Positions 51,053-59,192 of a DNA stretch of 64,000 bases are shown here, piece after piece. Position numbers and translations under genes: made by a program. The stretch comes from an uncultured Rhodospirillales bacterium (GTDB taxonomy: Bacteria; Pseudomonadota; Alphaproteobacteria; Acetobacterales; Acetobacteraceae), in the NCBI GenBank assembly GCA_903835235.1, contig CAILMF010000001.1:186001-250000 (forward strand). Direction: 5' to 3'. Numbering within the stretch: the first letter of the stretch is position 1; the number at the start of each line of letters is the position of its first letter. The notes under the pieces are model-generated. The model saw only the letters and a program-made list of their open reading frames with translations, made no database searches and was not told the origin of the DNA.

Positions 51053-52042
51053 ATGGTTTCGCGCCGCTCGCTGCTCGCCGCCCCGCTGCTGTCGCCGCTG
51101 GTGGCGCCACTGTTGCCGCCGATGGTCGCGCACGCGCAGGAAGCCTGGCCGGCCAGGCCGGTGCGCGTGGTGGTGCCCTATCCGCCAGGTGGCTCCACCG
51201 ACGTGCTGGCGCGGGCCGTGGCGGAACGGCTGGGTGCGCTGATCCCCGGCCCCGGCTTCGTGGTGGATAATCGCGGCGGTGGCGCGGCCGTGGTCGGCAC
51301 CGTCGCCGTGGCCCAGGCACCAGCGGATGGCTACACGCTGTCGCTGGCCACCAACCAGACACATGCGGCGAATGGGGCGATGCTGAAGGACCTGCCCTAC
51401 CGTCCCGTCGAGGATTTCGCCCCGATCGGCCGCATTGCGGAGGTGCACCACGCGCTGGTGGTGCCGGCGGCCTCTCCGGGGAAGACCCTGGCCGAGCTGG
51501 CGGCGCGCGGCAAGGCGCAGCGGCTGAGCTACGCGTCATCGGGCGTCGGCAGCGCCAGCCATGTCATCGCCGAGACCTTCGCCAGGCGCGCGGGCATCGA
51601 GGCGACGCATGTGCCGTATCGCGGCGGGGCGCAGGCCACCACGGATACCGTCTCCGGCGTGGTCGATTTCTTCGTCTCCACCTGGCCGCAGGTGGTGGAG
51701 CTGGTGAAGGACGGCCGGCTGCGCTGCCTGGAAGTGGGCGCGCCGGCCAGGTTGGCGGAAGTGCCGGCAGTGCCCACCGCGGCCGAGGCCGGGGCGCCCT
51801 GGCTGGCGGTGGATGCCTGGTTCGGCCTGTGGGCACCGGCCGGCACGCCGGCGCCGATTGTGGCGCGGCTGTCCCAGGCGTTGCAGCAGGTGCTGGCGGA
51901 GCCGGCGCTGGTGGCGCAGCTGCGGCGCATCGGCTTCAACGCCGCGCCGATGGCCGCCCCGGCCTTTGGCGCCTTCCAGCGGGCCGAGGTGGCGCGCTGG
52001 CGCGACCTGGTGGAACTGACGGGAATTCGGATCGAGGGCTAA
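51053..52042 (+). CDS. Bug/TctC family periplasmic binding protein
   Basis: The 329-residue protein has the signal SRRSLLAAPLLSPLVAPLLPPMVAHAQ and the core RPVRVVVPYPPGGSTDVLARAV, FVVDNRGGGAAVVGT and ATHVPYRGGAQATTDTV. A strong GGAGGAAGG lies 8 bp before the start. It ends with a 4-bp overlap of the convergent MarR gene. No permease genes are nearby. Confidence 0.94.
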   Translation: MVSRRSLLAAPLLSPLVAPLLPPMVAHAQEAWPARPVRVVVPYPPGGSTDVLARAVAERLGALIPGPGFVVDNRGGGAAVVGTVAVAQAPADGYTLSLATNQTHAANGAMLKDLPYRPVEDFAPIGRIAEVHHALVVPAASPGKTLAELAARGKAQRLSYASSGVGSASHVIAETFARRAGIEATHVPYRGGAQATTDTVSGVVDFFVSTWPQVVELVKDGRLRCLEVGAPARLAEVPAVPTAAEAGAPWLAVDAWFGLWAPAGTPAPIVARLSQALQQVLAEPALVAQLRRIGFNAAPMAAPAFGAFQRAEVARWRDLVELTGIRIEG

Positions 52043-52464
52043 CGCAGCGCCCGCAGCGCGGCGCGCAGCGCATCGGGGTCGCCCAGCGGCGCTTCCAGCT
52101 CGGCATGGGTGTCGCGCCATACCGGCAGCGCGGCGGCCAGCAGCGCGCGGCCCTGGTCGGTCAACGCCAGCAGTCGGGCGCGGCGGTCCTGCGGGGCCGG
52201 GGTCACCATGGCCAGGCCGCGGTGTTCCAGCACCTTCAGCGCGGCGGTCAGGGTGGTGCGGTCCATCGCCAGCAGCGTCGCCACCTGGGCCATGGGCGCG
52301 GGGGCCGGGCGGTTCAGCGCGTTCAGCAGCGAGAACTGGCCGGAAGTAAGGCCGAGCGGGCGCAGCGCGGTATCGAACCGCCGCGCCAGCGCACGCGCGG
52401 CACGCTGCGCATGCAGGCACAGGCAATGGTCGCGGACATGAATGGTGGCGGCGAAGTTTGACAC
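52039..52464 (-). CDS. MarR-family transcriptional regulator
   Basis: The 141-residue protein has the MarR winged helix: LTSGQFSLLNAL, then MAQVATLLAMDRTTLTAALKVLEHRGLAM and the wing DRRARLLALTDQG. HCLCLHAQRAARAL at the N-terminus holds two Cys that could sense thiol-reactive compounds (inference). It is divergent from the VOC gene, with a palindrome between them, so it probably represses both. Confidence 0.92.
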   Translation of the reverse strand: MSNFAATIHVRDHCLCLHAQRAARALARRFDTALRPLGLTSGQFSLLNALNRPAPAPMAQVATLLAMDRTTLTAALKVLEHRGLAMVTPAPQDRRARLLALTDQGRALLAAALPVWRDTHAELEAPLGDPDALRAALRALR

Positions 52465-52476
52465 GACGGCACATAT

Positions 52477-52488
52477 GTTGATATCAAC
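52477..52488. promoter_or_regulatory. Palindromic MarR operator candidate
   Basis: GTTGATATCAAC is a perfect 12-bp palindrome, 13 bp upstream of the MarR start and 30 bp upstream of the VOC start, within the AT-richest short stretch of the neighbourhood. Its size and position fit a MarR dimer site controlling both divergent genes. Confidence 0.65.
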
Positions 52489-52517
52489 CTACTACAAGTC
52501 AAGCGGGAGCCACGACG

Positions 52518-53294
52518 ATGAACTACCTGTTCGCCTGGTACGAGTTGATGACCACCGACCTCGATGCCGCCACCGGCTTCTACGGCAAGGTGCTGGGTTG
52601 GCAGGCCATGCCGGCGCCGGGTGCGCCCCCGGGCATGGACTACCGGCTGCTGGCCCTCCCCGGCGCGCCGCCCTCGGCCGGGCTGATGGCGCTGCCGGAA
52701 CCCGCCCGCGCCATGGGCGTACCGCCGAACTGGCTGGGCTATGTCGCGGTGGAAAGCGCCGCCGCCGCGCTGGCCAAGGCGGTTGCACTGGGCGCCACCG
52801 TGGTGGTGCCGGTGACCGAGATCCCCGAGATGATCCGCTTCGCCTGCATCATGGACCCGCAGGGCGCTGCGCTGGGCTTCATGGAACCGATCAACCCGCC
52901 GCCCGATGCCAAGCCCGACTACATGGCGGTGGGCCGGGTCGGCTGGCACGAACTCTACGCGGCCGACCTCGACGCGGCGCTGGCCTTCTACGCCGCGCTG
53001 TTCGGCTGGCAGAAGCAGCAGGCGATGGATATGGGCCCGATGGGCATCTACCAGATGTACGGCCTGGGCGAGACCATGCTGGGCGGCATGATGCAGAAGC
53101 CGCCGACGATGCCGCAGGCGGCCTGGGGCTACTACGTGAACGTGGCCGATATCGACGTCGCCCTGGCCGCGAGCAGCGACAATGGCGGCAAGCTGTTCCA
53201 CGGCCCGCAGCAGGTGCCCGGCGGCAGCTGGGTGGTGAACTGCCAGGACCCCCAGGGCGCCGTGTTCAGCATGGTCGGCGCGCGCAAGGGCTAG
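52518..53294 (+). CDS. Two-domain VOC family protein
   Basis: The 258-residue protein has two vicinal-oxygen-chelate modules: residues about 4-118 (FAWYELMTTDLDAATGFYGKVLGW) and 126-252 (RVGWHELYAADLDAALAFYAALFGW). Each ends with a conserved DPQGA segment (MDPQGAALGFME; QDPQGAVFSMV). Proteins of this build are often induced by electrophiles or antibiotics. It is probably regulated by the divergent MarR gene. Its TAG stop is made by the TA target duplication plus the first base of the IS element inserted at its 3' end. Confidence 0.9.
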   Translation: MNYLFAWYELMTTDLDAATGFYGKVLGWQAMPAPGAPPGMDYRLLALPGAPPSAGLMALPEPARAMGVPPNWLGYVAVESAAAALAKAVALGATVVVPVTEIPEMIRFACIMDPQGAALGFMEPINPPPDAKPDYMAVGRVGWHELYAADLDAALAFYAALFGWQKQQAMDMGPMGIYQMYGLGETMLGGMMQKPPTMPQAAWGYYVNVADIDVALAASSDNGGKLFHGPQQVPGGSWVVNCQDPQGAVFSMVGARKG

Positions 53295-54143
53295 GCGGTG
53301 TGGACACTTACCGCAGCCAGAGGATGGTTGCGGCGAGGGTGACGACGGCGAGGTAGTTGCTGGCGGTCTTCTCGAAGCGGGTTGCGACGCGACGGAACTG
53401 CTTCAGCTTGGAGAAGCAGCACTCGATCAGGTGGCGCTGAGCGTAGTGGTGCTCGTCCAGTGGGTGTTTGCGGGCTCGGGAAGGGTTGCTTGGGATGACG
53501 GCGACCGCGCCCATGGCGGCAACGGCCAGGCGAAGCGGATCGGCGTCGTAGGCGGTATCGGCGATGAAGACGTCTGCGGGCAGGCCCTCGATCAGGCCGT
53601 AGGTTTGCGGGCAGTCGCCGCGCTGCCCGCCTGTGAGCACGAGGCGCACCGGGCAGCCCAGCCCGCGCACGGCCATGTGGATCTTGGTGCTCAAGCCGCC
53701 GCGCGAGCGCCCAAGGGCCTGATCTTCAGACCCCCTTTTTTCGCCCCGGCGGCGTGTTGGTGGGCGCGGATGATGGTGCTGTCGACGATCAGGTATTCGA
53801 AGTCCGCGTCGTCCGACATCGCCTCGAAGATGCGATGCCAAACCCCTTTCCGGCTCCACCGGCTGAACCGACGGAACACGCTGTTCCACTCGCCGAAAAC
53901 CTCCGGCAGGTCGCGCCAGGGCGCCCCCGTGCGCACTATCCACAGCACCCCTTCGACAAACATCCGGTTGTCTCGGCCCGAGGTGCCTCGCGTCCGCTCG
54001 TCACCAATGATCTGCGGCGCAACTCGCGCCCACATCTCGTCGCTCAGCACCAGCCGATCCATCACGCCCAAGCCCGCCTCCCTCAAGAGACAGCTTTGAA
54101 TCACATCTCAGCCGCATCGCGAATCCCAAGAGTCCACACCGCT
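53294..54143 (-). mobile_element. IS5-family insertion sequence (IS427-like), 850 bp
   Basis: The ends are imperfect inverted repeats: GGCGGTGTGGACACTT at the left and, read from the right end, AGCGGTGTGGACTCTT (14 of 16 identical). TA flanks both sides (53292-53293 and 54144-54145), the expected short target duplication. Inside is one transposase made from two overlapping frames. The element seems intact and recent, since its insertion into a palindrome can be reconstructed exactly. Confidence 0.85.
53308..54062 (-). CDS. IS5-family DDE transposase, made by frameshift
   Basis: The first frame (start MDRLVLSDEMW at 54062, ending at 53691) holds the N-terminal region and first catalytic Asp in LIVDSTIIRAH. 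The second frame, ending at 53308, holds the second Asp in FIADTAYDADPL and the Glu in IECCFSKLKQFRR. The frames meet near 53729-53739, where the transcribed strand reads AAAAAAGGGGG, a slippery run suited to programmed frameshifting as in other IS427-type elements. A start at 54104 is also possible for the first frame. Confidence 0.85.
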
Positions 54144-54186
54144 TAGACCGTGATCACCGCTTACTGAAGCGGTGATCACGGTCTAG
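54144..54186. repeat. Perfect hairpin split by the IS element
   Basis: AGACCGTGATCACCGCTT (54145-54162) and AAGCGGTGATCACGGTCT (54167-54184) enclose ACTG. Removing the IS and one TA joins GC at 53290-53291 to this sequence and extends both arms to 21 bp (GCTAG...CTAGC). The VOC stop codon was originally inside the left arm. It is built like the 18.6-kb hairpin but with an unrelated stem. Confidence 0.88.
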
Positions 54187-54194
54187 CGGTCATG

Positions 54195-54244
54195 GAGAGA
54201 CTGATTCACGGCCTGCGGCGATTCCGCCTTAGCCGATCAGGCTC
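54195..54244 (-). repeat. Unit A repeat, minus orientation
   Basis: Read on the minus strand it starts at the TAG stop of the chromate transporter gene. CTGAT/ATCAG (54201-54205/54236-54240) close the structure, and GGCG/CGCC enclose GAAT (54217-54228). The long hairpin at 54144 occupies the hairpin B position. Confidence 0.8.
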
Positions 54245-54762
54245 TAAAGCAGCACCAGCCCCAGCACGCCGCCGACCAGCAGCGCCCAGAGCGGGTTCAG
54301 CGGCGCCAGCCACACATACAGCGTGGCCAGCACGGTGATGACCGGGGCCAGCGGAAAGCTGGCCGCCGCCTGCGCCATCACCAGACCGCTGGCGCCGACC
54401 AGGCCCAGCGCCAGCGGCACCAGCCCGGCCTGGGCCGGCTTCAGCCAGGGCGCATGCGCCAGGCGCTTGGTCAGCCCCGCGATCAGCCAGGCCAGCACCG
54501 CCGTCGGCCCCAGCAGCCCCAGCGTGGCGCCCAGCAGGCCCGGCACGCCGCCGATCCAATAGCCCATGATGCTGCCGGACAGGATATTCGGCCCCGGCGC
54601 CGCCTGCGCCAGCGCCAGCAGCTGGGAAAAGGTGGCCTCGTCCATCAGCTGGCGGATGTCTACGAGCTGCCGGTGCATTTCCGGCGCCAGCACATTGGCG
54701 CCGCCCACCGCCACCAGCGACAGCGAGGCAAACAGCAGGAACATGTCGAGCCAGAACGGCAT
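54244..54762 (-). CDS. Chromate transporter half-protein (ChrA C-terminal type)
   Basis: The 172-residue membrane protein of about five or six helices is one half of a split ChrA. It contains LALAQAAPGPNILSGSIMGYWIGG, the PGPN motif of the CHR domain. It works with the preceding gene, whose stop overlaps its start by one base (TGATG). The pair exports chromate, or perhaps another oxyanion, across the inner membrane. Confidence 0.88.
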   Translation of the reverse strand: MPFWLDMFLLFASLSLVAVGGANVLAPEMHRQLVDIRQLMDEATFSQLLALAQAAPGPNILSGSIMGYWIGGVPGLLGATLGLLGPTAVLAWLIAGLTKRLAHAPWLKPAQAGLVPLALGLVGASGLVMAQAAASFPLAPVITVLATLYVWLAPLNPLWALLVGGVLGLVLL

Positions 54763-55352
54763 CAGGCGTCTCCCTGCCGGCTCTGCGCGCCGGCCGGCGC
54801 CGGCCTGACTTTCCGGGCGCGGCGCAGCGCGGCAAACACGCCCAGCGGCGCGCCGACCAGCACGATGACCGGCAGCGGCACCTTCAGCACGGTGGAGGCC
54901 AGCAGCACCGCCAGCGCCAGGCCGATGGCTTCAGGGGGCGGCTTCAACCTGGTGCCCATGCGCAGCGCGGTGCCCAGCACCATGCCGGCGGCGGCGGCGG
55001 CCACGCCGTGCATGGCGGCGTTCACCTCCGCGATCTGGCCGAAATACCCGTACAGCGACACCAGCCCCACCAGCAGGCACAGCGGCAGGCCGAAGAAGCC
55101 GCCGACGCAGGCCAAGGCCCCAACCAGCCCATATTCCCGGCGGCCGAACATGACGGCGAAGTTGCCGATGTTCGGCCCCGGCAGCACATGCGCCAGCGCC
55201 AGCAGCTCGGCATAGTCGCGCTCGGTCAGCCAGCGGCGTTCCTCCACCATCACCCGCCGCGCCACCGCCTGGGCGCCGCCGAAGGCCATGCAGCCGACCT
55301 TCATGAAGCCGAAGAACAGGTTGGCCAGGCTGGGCTTCTGCGTGGTGGTCAT
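54762..55352 (-). CDS. Chromate transporter half-protein (ChrA N-terminal type)
   Basis: The 196-residue membrane protein begins PSLANLFFGFMKVGCMAFGGAQAV and contains ELLALAHVLPGPNIGNFAVMFG. These are the FGG and PGPN motifs of the CHR domain. It forms the transporter with the downstream half. Its start overlaps the Sua5/TsaC stop as ATGA, so the genes form one operon. Confidence 0.88.
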   Translation of the reverse strand: MTTTQKPSLANLFFGFMKVGCMAFGGAQAVARRVMVEERRWLTERDYAELLALAHVLPGPNIGNFAVMFGRREYGLVGALACVGGFFGLPLCLLVGLVSLYGYFGQIAEVNAAMHGVAAAAAGMVLGTALRMGTRLKPPPEAIGLALAVLLASTVLKVPLPVIVLVGAPLGVFAALRRARKVRPAPAGAQSRQGDA

Positions 55353-56413
55353 GGCGTTGCCTCCGGCCGCGGCGTGGCCGCGCTCGGTTCAAGGCGCGCC
55401 GCCGCCACATCCGGTGCAGGGTGCGGTGCCGCCGCGTGCCCTTCAGGGCGCGGCGCTGCCGCGCGGGCCAGCCGGTCGTTGATGGCGGCGCCCAGCCCGG
55501 CCTCGGGCACCGGCATCACCGCGATGCGCGCCAGCCCCAGCCGGCCGCCCTCGGCATCCAGCCAGCGCAGCCCGGCGAACAGCCGCGCCGCCGCCTCGGT
55601 GGCATCGCCGGCGGCCGAGAGGTTCCACACCAGCCCGGCGCCGGCCAGCGGCGGGCCGAAGGCGAGCAGCGCCTCCTCCGGCGCCACATCCCGGGCCGCC
55701 AGCCGCACCGGCAGGGCGGGGGCGTAGTGCGAGAGCATCATGCCCGGCGAGCGCAGCGTGGCGCTTTCCGCCGCCAGGGCCGGCGGCAGCGCCTCGCCGA
55801 CCGGGCCGATCACCGTCTCGATCGCCTCTCGCGTCACGCCGCCCGGGCGCAGCAGCGCGGCGCCTTTCGGGTCCGTCAGGTCCAGCACGGTGCTTTCCAC
55901 CCCCACCTGGCAGGCGCCGCCTTCCAGCACCGCGGCGATGCGCCCGCCCAGGCCTTCCAGCACATGCGCCGCCGTGGTCGGGGAAACCTGGCCGGAGCGA
56001 TTGGCCGAGGGCGCCGCCACCGGCACCGCCACGGCGGCCAGCAGCGCCAGCGCCAGCGGGTGGGCGGGCACCCGCACCGCCAGCGTATCCAGCCCGGCGC
56101 CGGCCAGCAGGTCCACCGTGCAGGTGGCGCGGCGCGGCAGCACCAGCGTCAACGGCCCCGGCCAGAACCGCGCCGCCAGCGCCTGGGCGCGGGCATCGGC
56201 GACCACATCGGCAAAGGCAGCCGCGGCACTGGCGTAATGCGCGATCAGCGGGTTGAAGTGCGGCCTTCCCTTGGCGGCGAAGATCCCGGCCACGGCGCGG
56301 GCATTGCGCGCATCGGCGCCCAGGCCATAGACCGTCTCGGTCGGGAAGGCGACGAGTTCGCCAGCCAGCAGCCGGCGGGCGGCTTCGGTGATGTCGTGCA
56401 GCAGCGCGGTCAT
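55349..56413 (-). CDS. tsaC: Threonylcarbamoyl-AMP synthase, Sua5 type
   Basis: The 354-residue enzyme makes threonylcarbamoyl-AMP for t6A37 tRNA modification. The YrdC domain (about 8-195) has AFPTETVYGLGADA, KGRPHFNPLIAH and PSANRSGQVSPT. The C-terminal Sua5 domain starts after SPGMMLSHYAP. The extra tail is Ala/Pro-rich. It is the first gene of an operon with the split chromate transporter. Confidence 0.93.
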   Translation of the reverse strand: MTALLHDITEAARRLLAGELVAFPTETVYGLGADARNARAVAGIFAAKGRPHFNPLIAHYASAAAAFADVVADARAQALAARFWPGPLTLVLPRRATCTVDLLAGAGLDTLAVRVPAHPLALALLAAVAVPVAAPSANRSGQVSPTTAAHVLEGLGGRIAAVLEGGACQVGVESTVLDLTDPKGAALLRPGGVTREAIETVIGPVGEALPPALAAESATLRSPGMMLSHYAPALPVRLAARDVAPEEALLAFGPPLAGAGLVWNLSAAGDATEAAARLFAGLRWLDAEGGRLGLARIAVMPVPEAGLGAAINDRLARAAAPRPEGHAAAPHPAPDVAAARLEPSAATPRPEATP

Positions 56414-56624
56414 CTCTGTTCCGGTGGCTTCACCGCGCCTGTCCCTTGCCATGCGGCCCGGCGCCGGTCAGGCGGCGCGGCGTCCTCCCCGGTATCACCC
56501 AACCAGGCGCATGGCCACCGGGCAACCGACCGGGAGAGGCACCGGAACAGCCCTCCGTGCCTGGGCCGCGAGGCTGGCCGCGCTCAACGGGTGCAAGCCA
56601 CTGCACCTGAGCAATGCGGCCCCG

Positions 56625-56698
56625 CGCGCTCATCCCACGCGGCCTACCGCGCTCATCCCACGCGGCCCACCGCGCTCACCCCACGCGGCCCACCGCGA
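56625..56698 (-). repeat. 23-bp tandem repeat reading into the 3' end of cysQ
   Basis: CGCGCTCATCCCACGCGGCC plus three bases is repeated three times (56625-56647, 56648-56670, 56671-56693) with one or two changes, then partly again. The stop codon of cysQ (56676-56678) lies in the third copy and the last codons lie in the fourth, so the array seems to have grown from the gene end. The rest of the 56414-56624 gap shows nothing recognisable. Confidence 0.85.
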
Positions 56699-57449
56699 TG
56701 AACCCCACATTCCGCCAACCCGCCTTGCCATAGCGCAGCGGTTCGCCTGCCTCGGTCAGTATCGCGCCGCCAGCGGCTTCGATGATCGCCTGGCCGGCGG
56801 CGGTGTCCCATTCCATCGTCGTCGGGCCGGGGCGGGGCGAGCAATCCGCCGCGCCTTCCGCCACTCGGGCAAATTTCGCGGCCGAGCCCATCGGCTGGAT
56901 CGCCGCGACCTTGCGCCCCGCCAGCAGTGGCGCCAGGGCTTCCGGCTTGGAATGGCTGCGGCTGTCCAGCACCAGCCAACCCTCGGCCGGCACGGGGCGG
57001 GTATTTATCGGCTGGCGCGGCGCGCCCTCGGCGGCTTCCTTCCAGGCGCCGGACCCGACGATGCCGCCGAACAGCTCTCCGGTCGCGGGCAGCGCCAGCA
57101 CGCCCAGCACCGGGGCACCGTCGCGCACCAGGCCGATGCAGACGGCGAACTCGTCCAGCCCCTTGGCGAATTCCTTGGTGCCGTCCAGCGGGTCCACCAG
57201 CCAGAAGCAGGGCGCCACGGCGGTGATGAGGCCACCGGCCACCTCCTCCTCCGCCACCACCGGTATCCCCGGCGCGGCGGCGCGCAGCCCTTCCACGATC
57301 AGCGCCTCGGCCACGCGGTCGGCCTCGGTCACCGGGGAGTAGTCCTCCTTGTGATCCACCGCGAAGCCGGCCTTGCGGACGGCCATGATGGCGGCGGCAG
57401 CGCGGCGGGCCAGGCCGGCGGCCAGGTCCAGAAGCTCGGTGTCGGTCAT
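56676..57449 (-). CDS. cysQ: 3'(2'),5'-bisphosphate nucleotidase / inositol-monophosphatase family (CysQ-like)
   Basis: The 257-residue enzyme has the lithium-sensitive phosphatase metal site: Glu68 in VVAEEEVAGG, Asp86 and Asp89 in LVDPLDGTKEF, and Asp in TTMEWDTAAGQAI. The DGTKEF form is the CysQ variant that hydrolyses PAP to AMP in sulfate assimilation. The last residues (GFIAVGRVG) are encoded by a 23-bp tandem repeat that continues past the stop. Confidence 0.9.
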   Translation of the reverse strand: MTDTELLDLAAGLARRAAAAIMAVRKAGFAVDHKEDYSPVTEADRVAEALIVEGLRAAAPGIPVVAEEEVAGGLITAVAPCFWLVDPLDGTKEFAKGLDEFAVCIGLVRDGAPVLGVLALPATGELFGGIVGSGAWKEAAEGAPRQPINTRPVPAEGWLVLDSRSHSKPEALAPLLAGRKVAAIQPMGSAAKFARVAEGAADCSPRPGPTTMEWDTAAGQAIIEAAGGAILTEAGEPLRYGKAGWRNVGFIAVGRVG

Positions 57450-57692
57450 GGCACCCTTGTGCCGCAGACCCGCGCGGGCGCCAAGGTGGCCAGGCCCCGA
57501 GGTGGCGGTCGGAGGCCGCCGCCGCGCTGGCCTCAAGGCCGGGTGCCGCCATGTGCCCGGGCGTCGCGCGCCGCCGCCGATGGCGGTGGCCGGCCGGCCA
57601 TGCCTCGGCCTGGCCCGGTTCAGGCGGAACGCTGGCCCTGGGCGCCAAGGGTGGTATCCTCCCTGTCTCATTTTGTCCTGGATGCCTGGCCC

Positions 57693-59192
57693 ATGCCCGA
57701 GATCGCCTTCGTCAAGCCCGCCATGCCCAAGCACGGCGCCCTGGTGCTGCCCATTGCCGAGGACGGCGTGCCGGCCGGGCTGCACGCGGCGCTGGACAAG
57801 GCCTGCGGCGGCGCCATCTCCCGCGCGCTGGAAGCCGCCAGCTTCAAGGGCCGCAAGGGGCAGTCGGCGACCATCTGGGCACCGGTGGAGGGCATTGCCC
57901 GCGTCGTCGCCATCGGCCTGGGCAAGGCCGGGGAGATCAGCACCGAGACGGCGGAGGCCGCCGGCGGCGCCACCTATGCCCTGGTGGCCAAGGAACGCGA
58001 CGCCACCGTGGCCGCCGAGGGCCTGCCCGCCCCGCTGGCCGCCGCCTTCGCGCTGGGGCTGCTGCTGAAATCCTATCGGTTCGACCGCTACCGCACGACC
58101 GAGAAGGAGGACGACAAGCCGAAGCTGGAAAAGGTCAGCTTCGCCACCGATGCCGCCACCGCCTGCAAGAACGCCTGGGCGCCGCTGCGCGCCATTGCGG
58201 AGGGCGTCTTCATCGCCCGCGACCTGGTCAGCGAGCCGCCGAACGTGCTGCACCCCGTGGAGATGGCCGAGCGCTGCAAGCCGCTGGAGAAGCTGGGGCT
58301 GACCATCGAGATCCTCGGCCCGAAGGAGATGAAGAAGCTCGGCATGGGCGCCCTGCTCGGCGTGGCGCAGGGCAGCGCGGTGGAGCCGCGCATGGTGGTG
58401 ATGCAATGGCTGGGCGCCTCGGGCGGAACCTCGGCGGCGGCGAAGAAGAAGCCGGCGCAGAAGCCGGTCGCCTTCATCGGCAAGGGCGTCACCTTCGACA
58501 CCGGCGGCATCAGCATCAAGCCGGCCGGCGGCATGGAGGACATGAAGTGGGACATGGCCGGCGCCGGCACGGTCATCGGGCTGATGGCGGCGCTGGCCGG
58601 GCGGAAGGCCAAGGTGGATGCCGTCGGCCTGGTCGGCCTGGTGGAGAACATGCCCAGCGGCACCGCGCAGCGCCCGGGCGACGTGGTGAAGACCGCGTCC
58701 GGCCAGACGGTGGAGGTGATCAACACCGACGCCGAGGGCCGCCTGGTACTGTGCGACGTGATGCACTACGCGCAAGCCCGCTTCGACCCGCGCTTCATGG
58801 TGGATCTGGCCACGCTGACCGGCGCCATCATCATCGCACTCGGCCATGAGCACGCGGGCATGTTCAGCAACGACGACACGCTGGCCCAGCAGCTCAGCGC
58901 CGCCGGCAAGCCGGTGGCCGAGGCGGTATGGCGCATGCCGCTGGGCGAGGCCTATGACAAGCAGCTGAAGAGCGAGATCGCCGACATGAAGAATGTCGGC
59001 GGGCGCCCCGGTGGCAGCATCACCGCGGCGCAGTTCATTCAGCGCTTCGTCGACAAGGGCCGCCCCTGGGCCCACCTGGACATCGCCGGCGTGGCCTGGA
59101 GCAGCAAGGACCTGCCGACGGCGCCGAAGGGCGCCACCGCCTTCGGCGTGCGCCTGCTGGATCGGCTGGTGGCCGACCACTACGAGGGGTGA
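57693..59192 (+). CDS. pepA: Leucyl aminopeptidase (M17)
   Basis: The 499-residue protein has a non-conserved N-terminal domain and a C-terminal catalytic domain with IGKGVTFDTGGISIKPAGGM, VINTDAEGRLVLCDV (NTDAEGRL at 344-351) and RPGGSITAAQF. It is a two-metal cytoplasmic aminopeptidase; DNA-binding roles of PepA are known elsewhere. The 57450-57692 gap before it, shared with the divergent cysQ gene, shows only GC-rich sequence. It overlaps the next gene by GTGA. Confidence 0.95.
   Translation: MPEIAFVKPAMPKHGALVLPIAEDGVPAGLHAALDKACGGAISRALEAASFKGRKGQSATIWAPVEGIARVVAIGLGKAGEISTETAEAAGGATYALVAKERDATVAAEGLPAPLAAAFALGLLLKSYRFDRYRTTEKEDDKPKLEKVSFATDAATACKNAWAPLRAIAEGVFIARDLVSEPPNVLHPVEMAERCKPLEKLGLTIEILGPKEMKKLGMGALLGVAQGSAVEPRMVVMQWLGASGGTSAAAKKKPAQKPVAFIGKGVTFDTGGISIKPAGGMEDMKWDMAGAGTVIGLMAALAGRKAKVDAVGLVGLVENMPSGTAQRPGDVVKTASGQTVEVINTDAEGRLVLCDVMHYAQARFDPRFMVDLATLTGAIIIALGHEHAGMFSNDDTLAQQLSAAGKPVAEAVWRMPLGEAYDKQLKSEIADMKNVGGRPGGSITAAQFIQRFVDKGRPWAHLDIAGVAWSSKDLPTAPKGATAFGVRLLDRLVADHYEG

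Noticed and set aside
56388-57692. A plus-strand extension of the pepA frame by over 400 residues
   Set aside because: It overlaps cysQ on the other strand and has no family match; PepA has its normal length from 57693.
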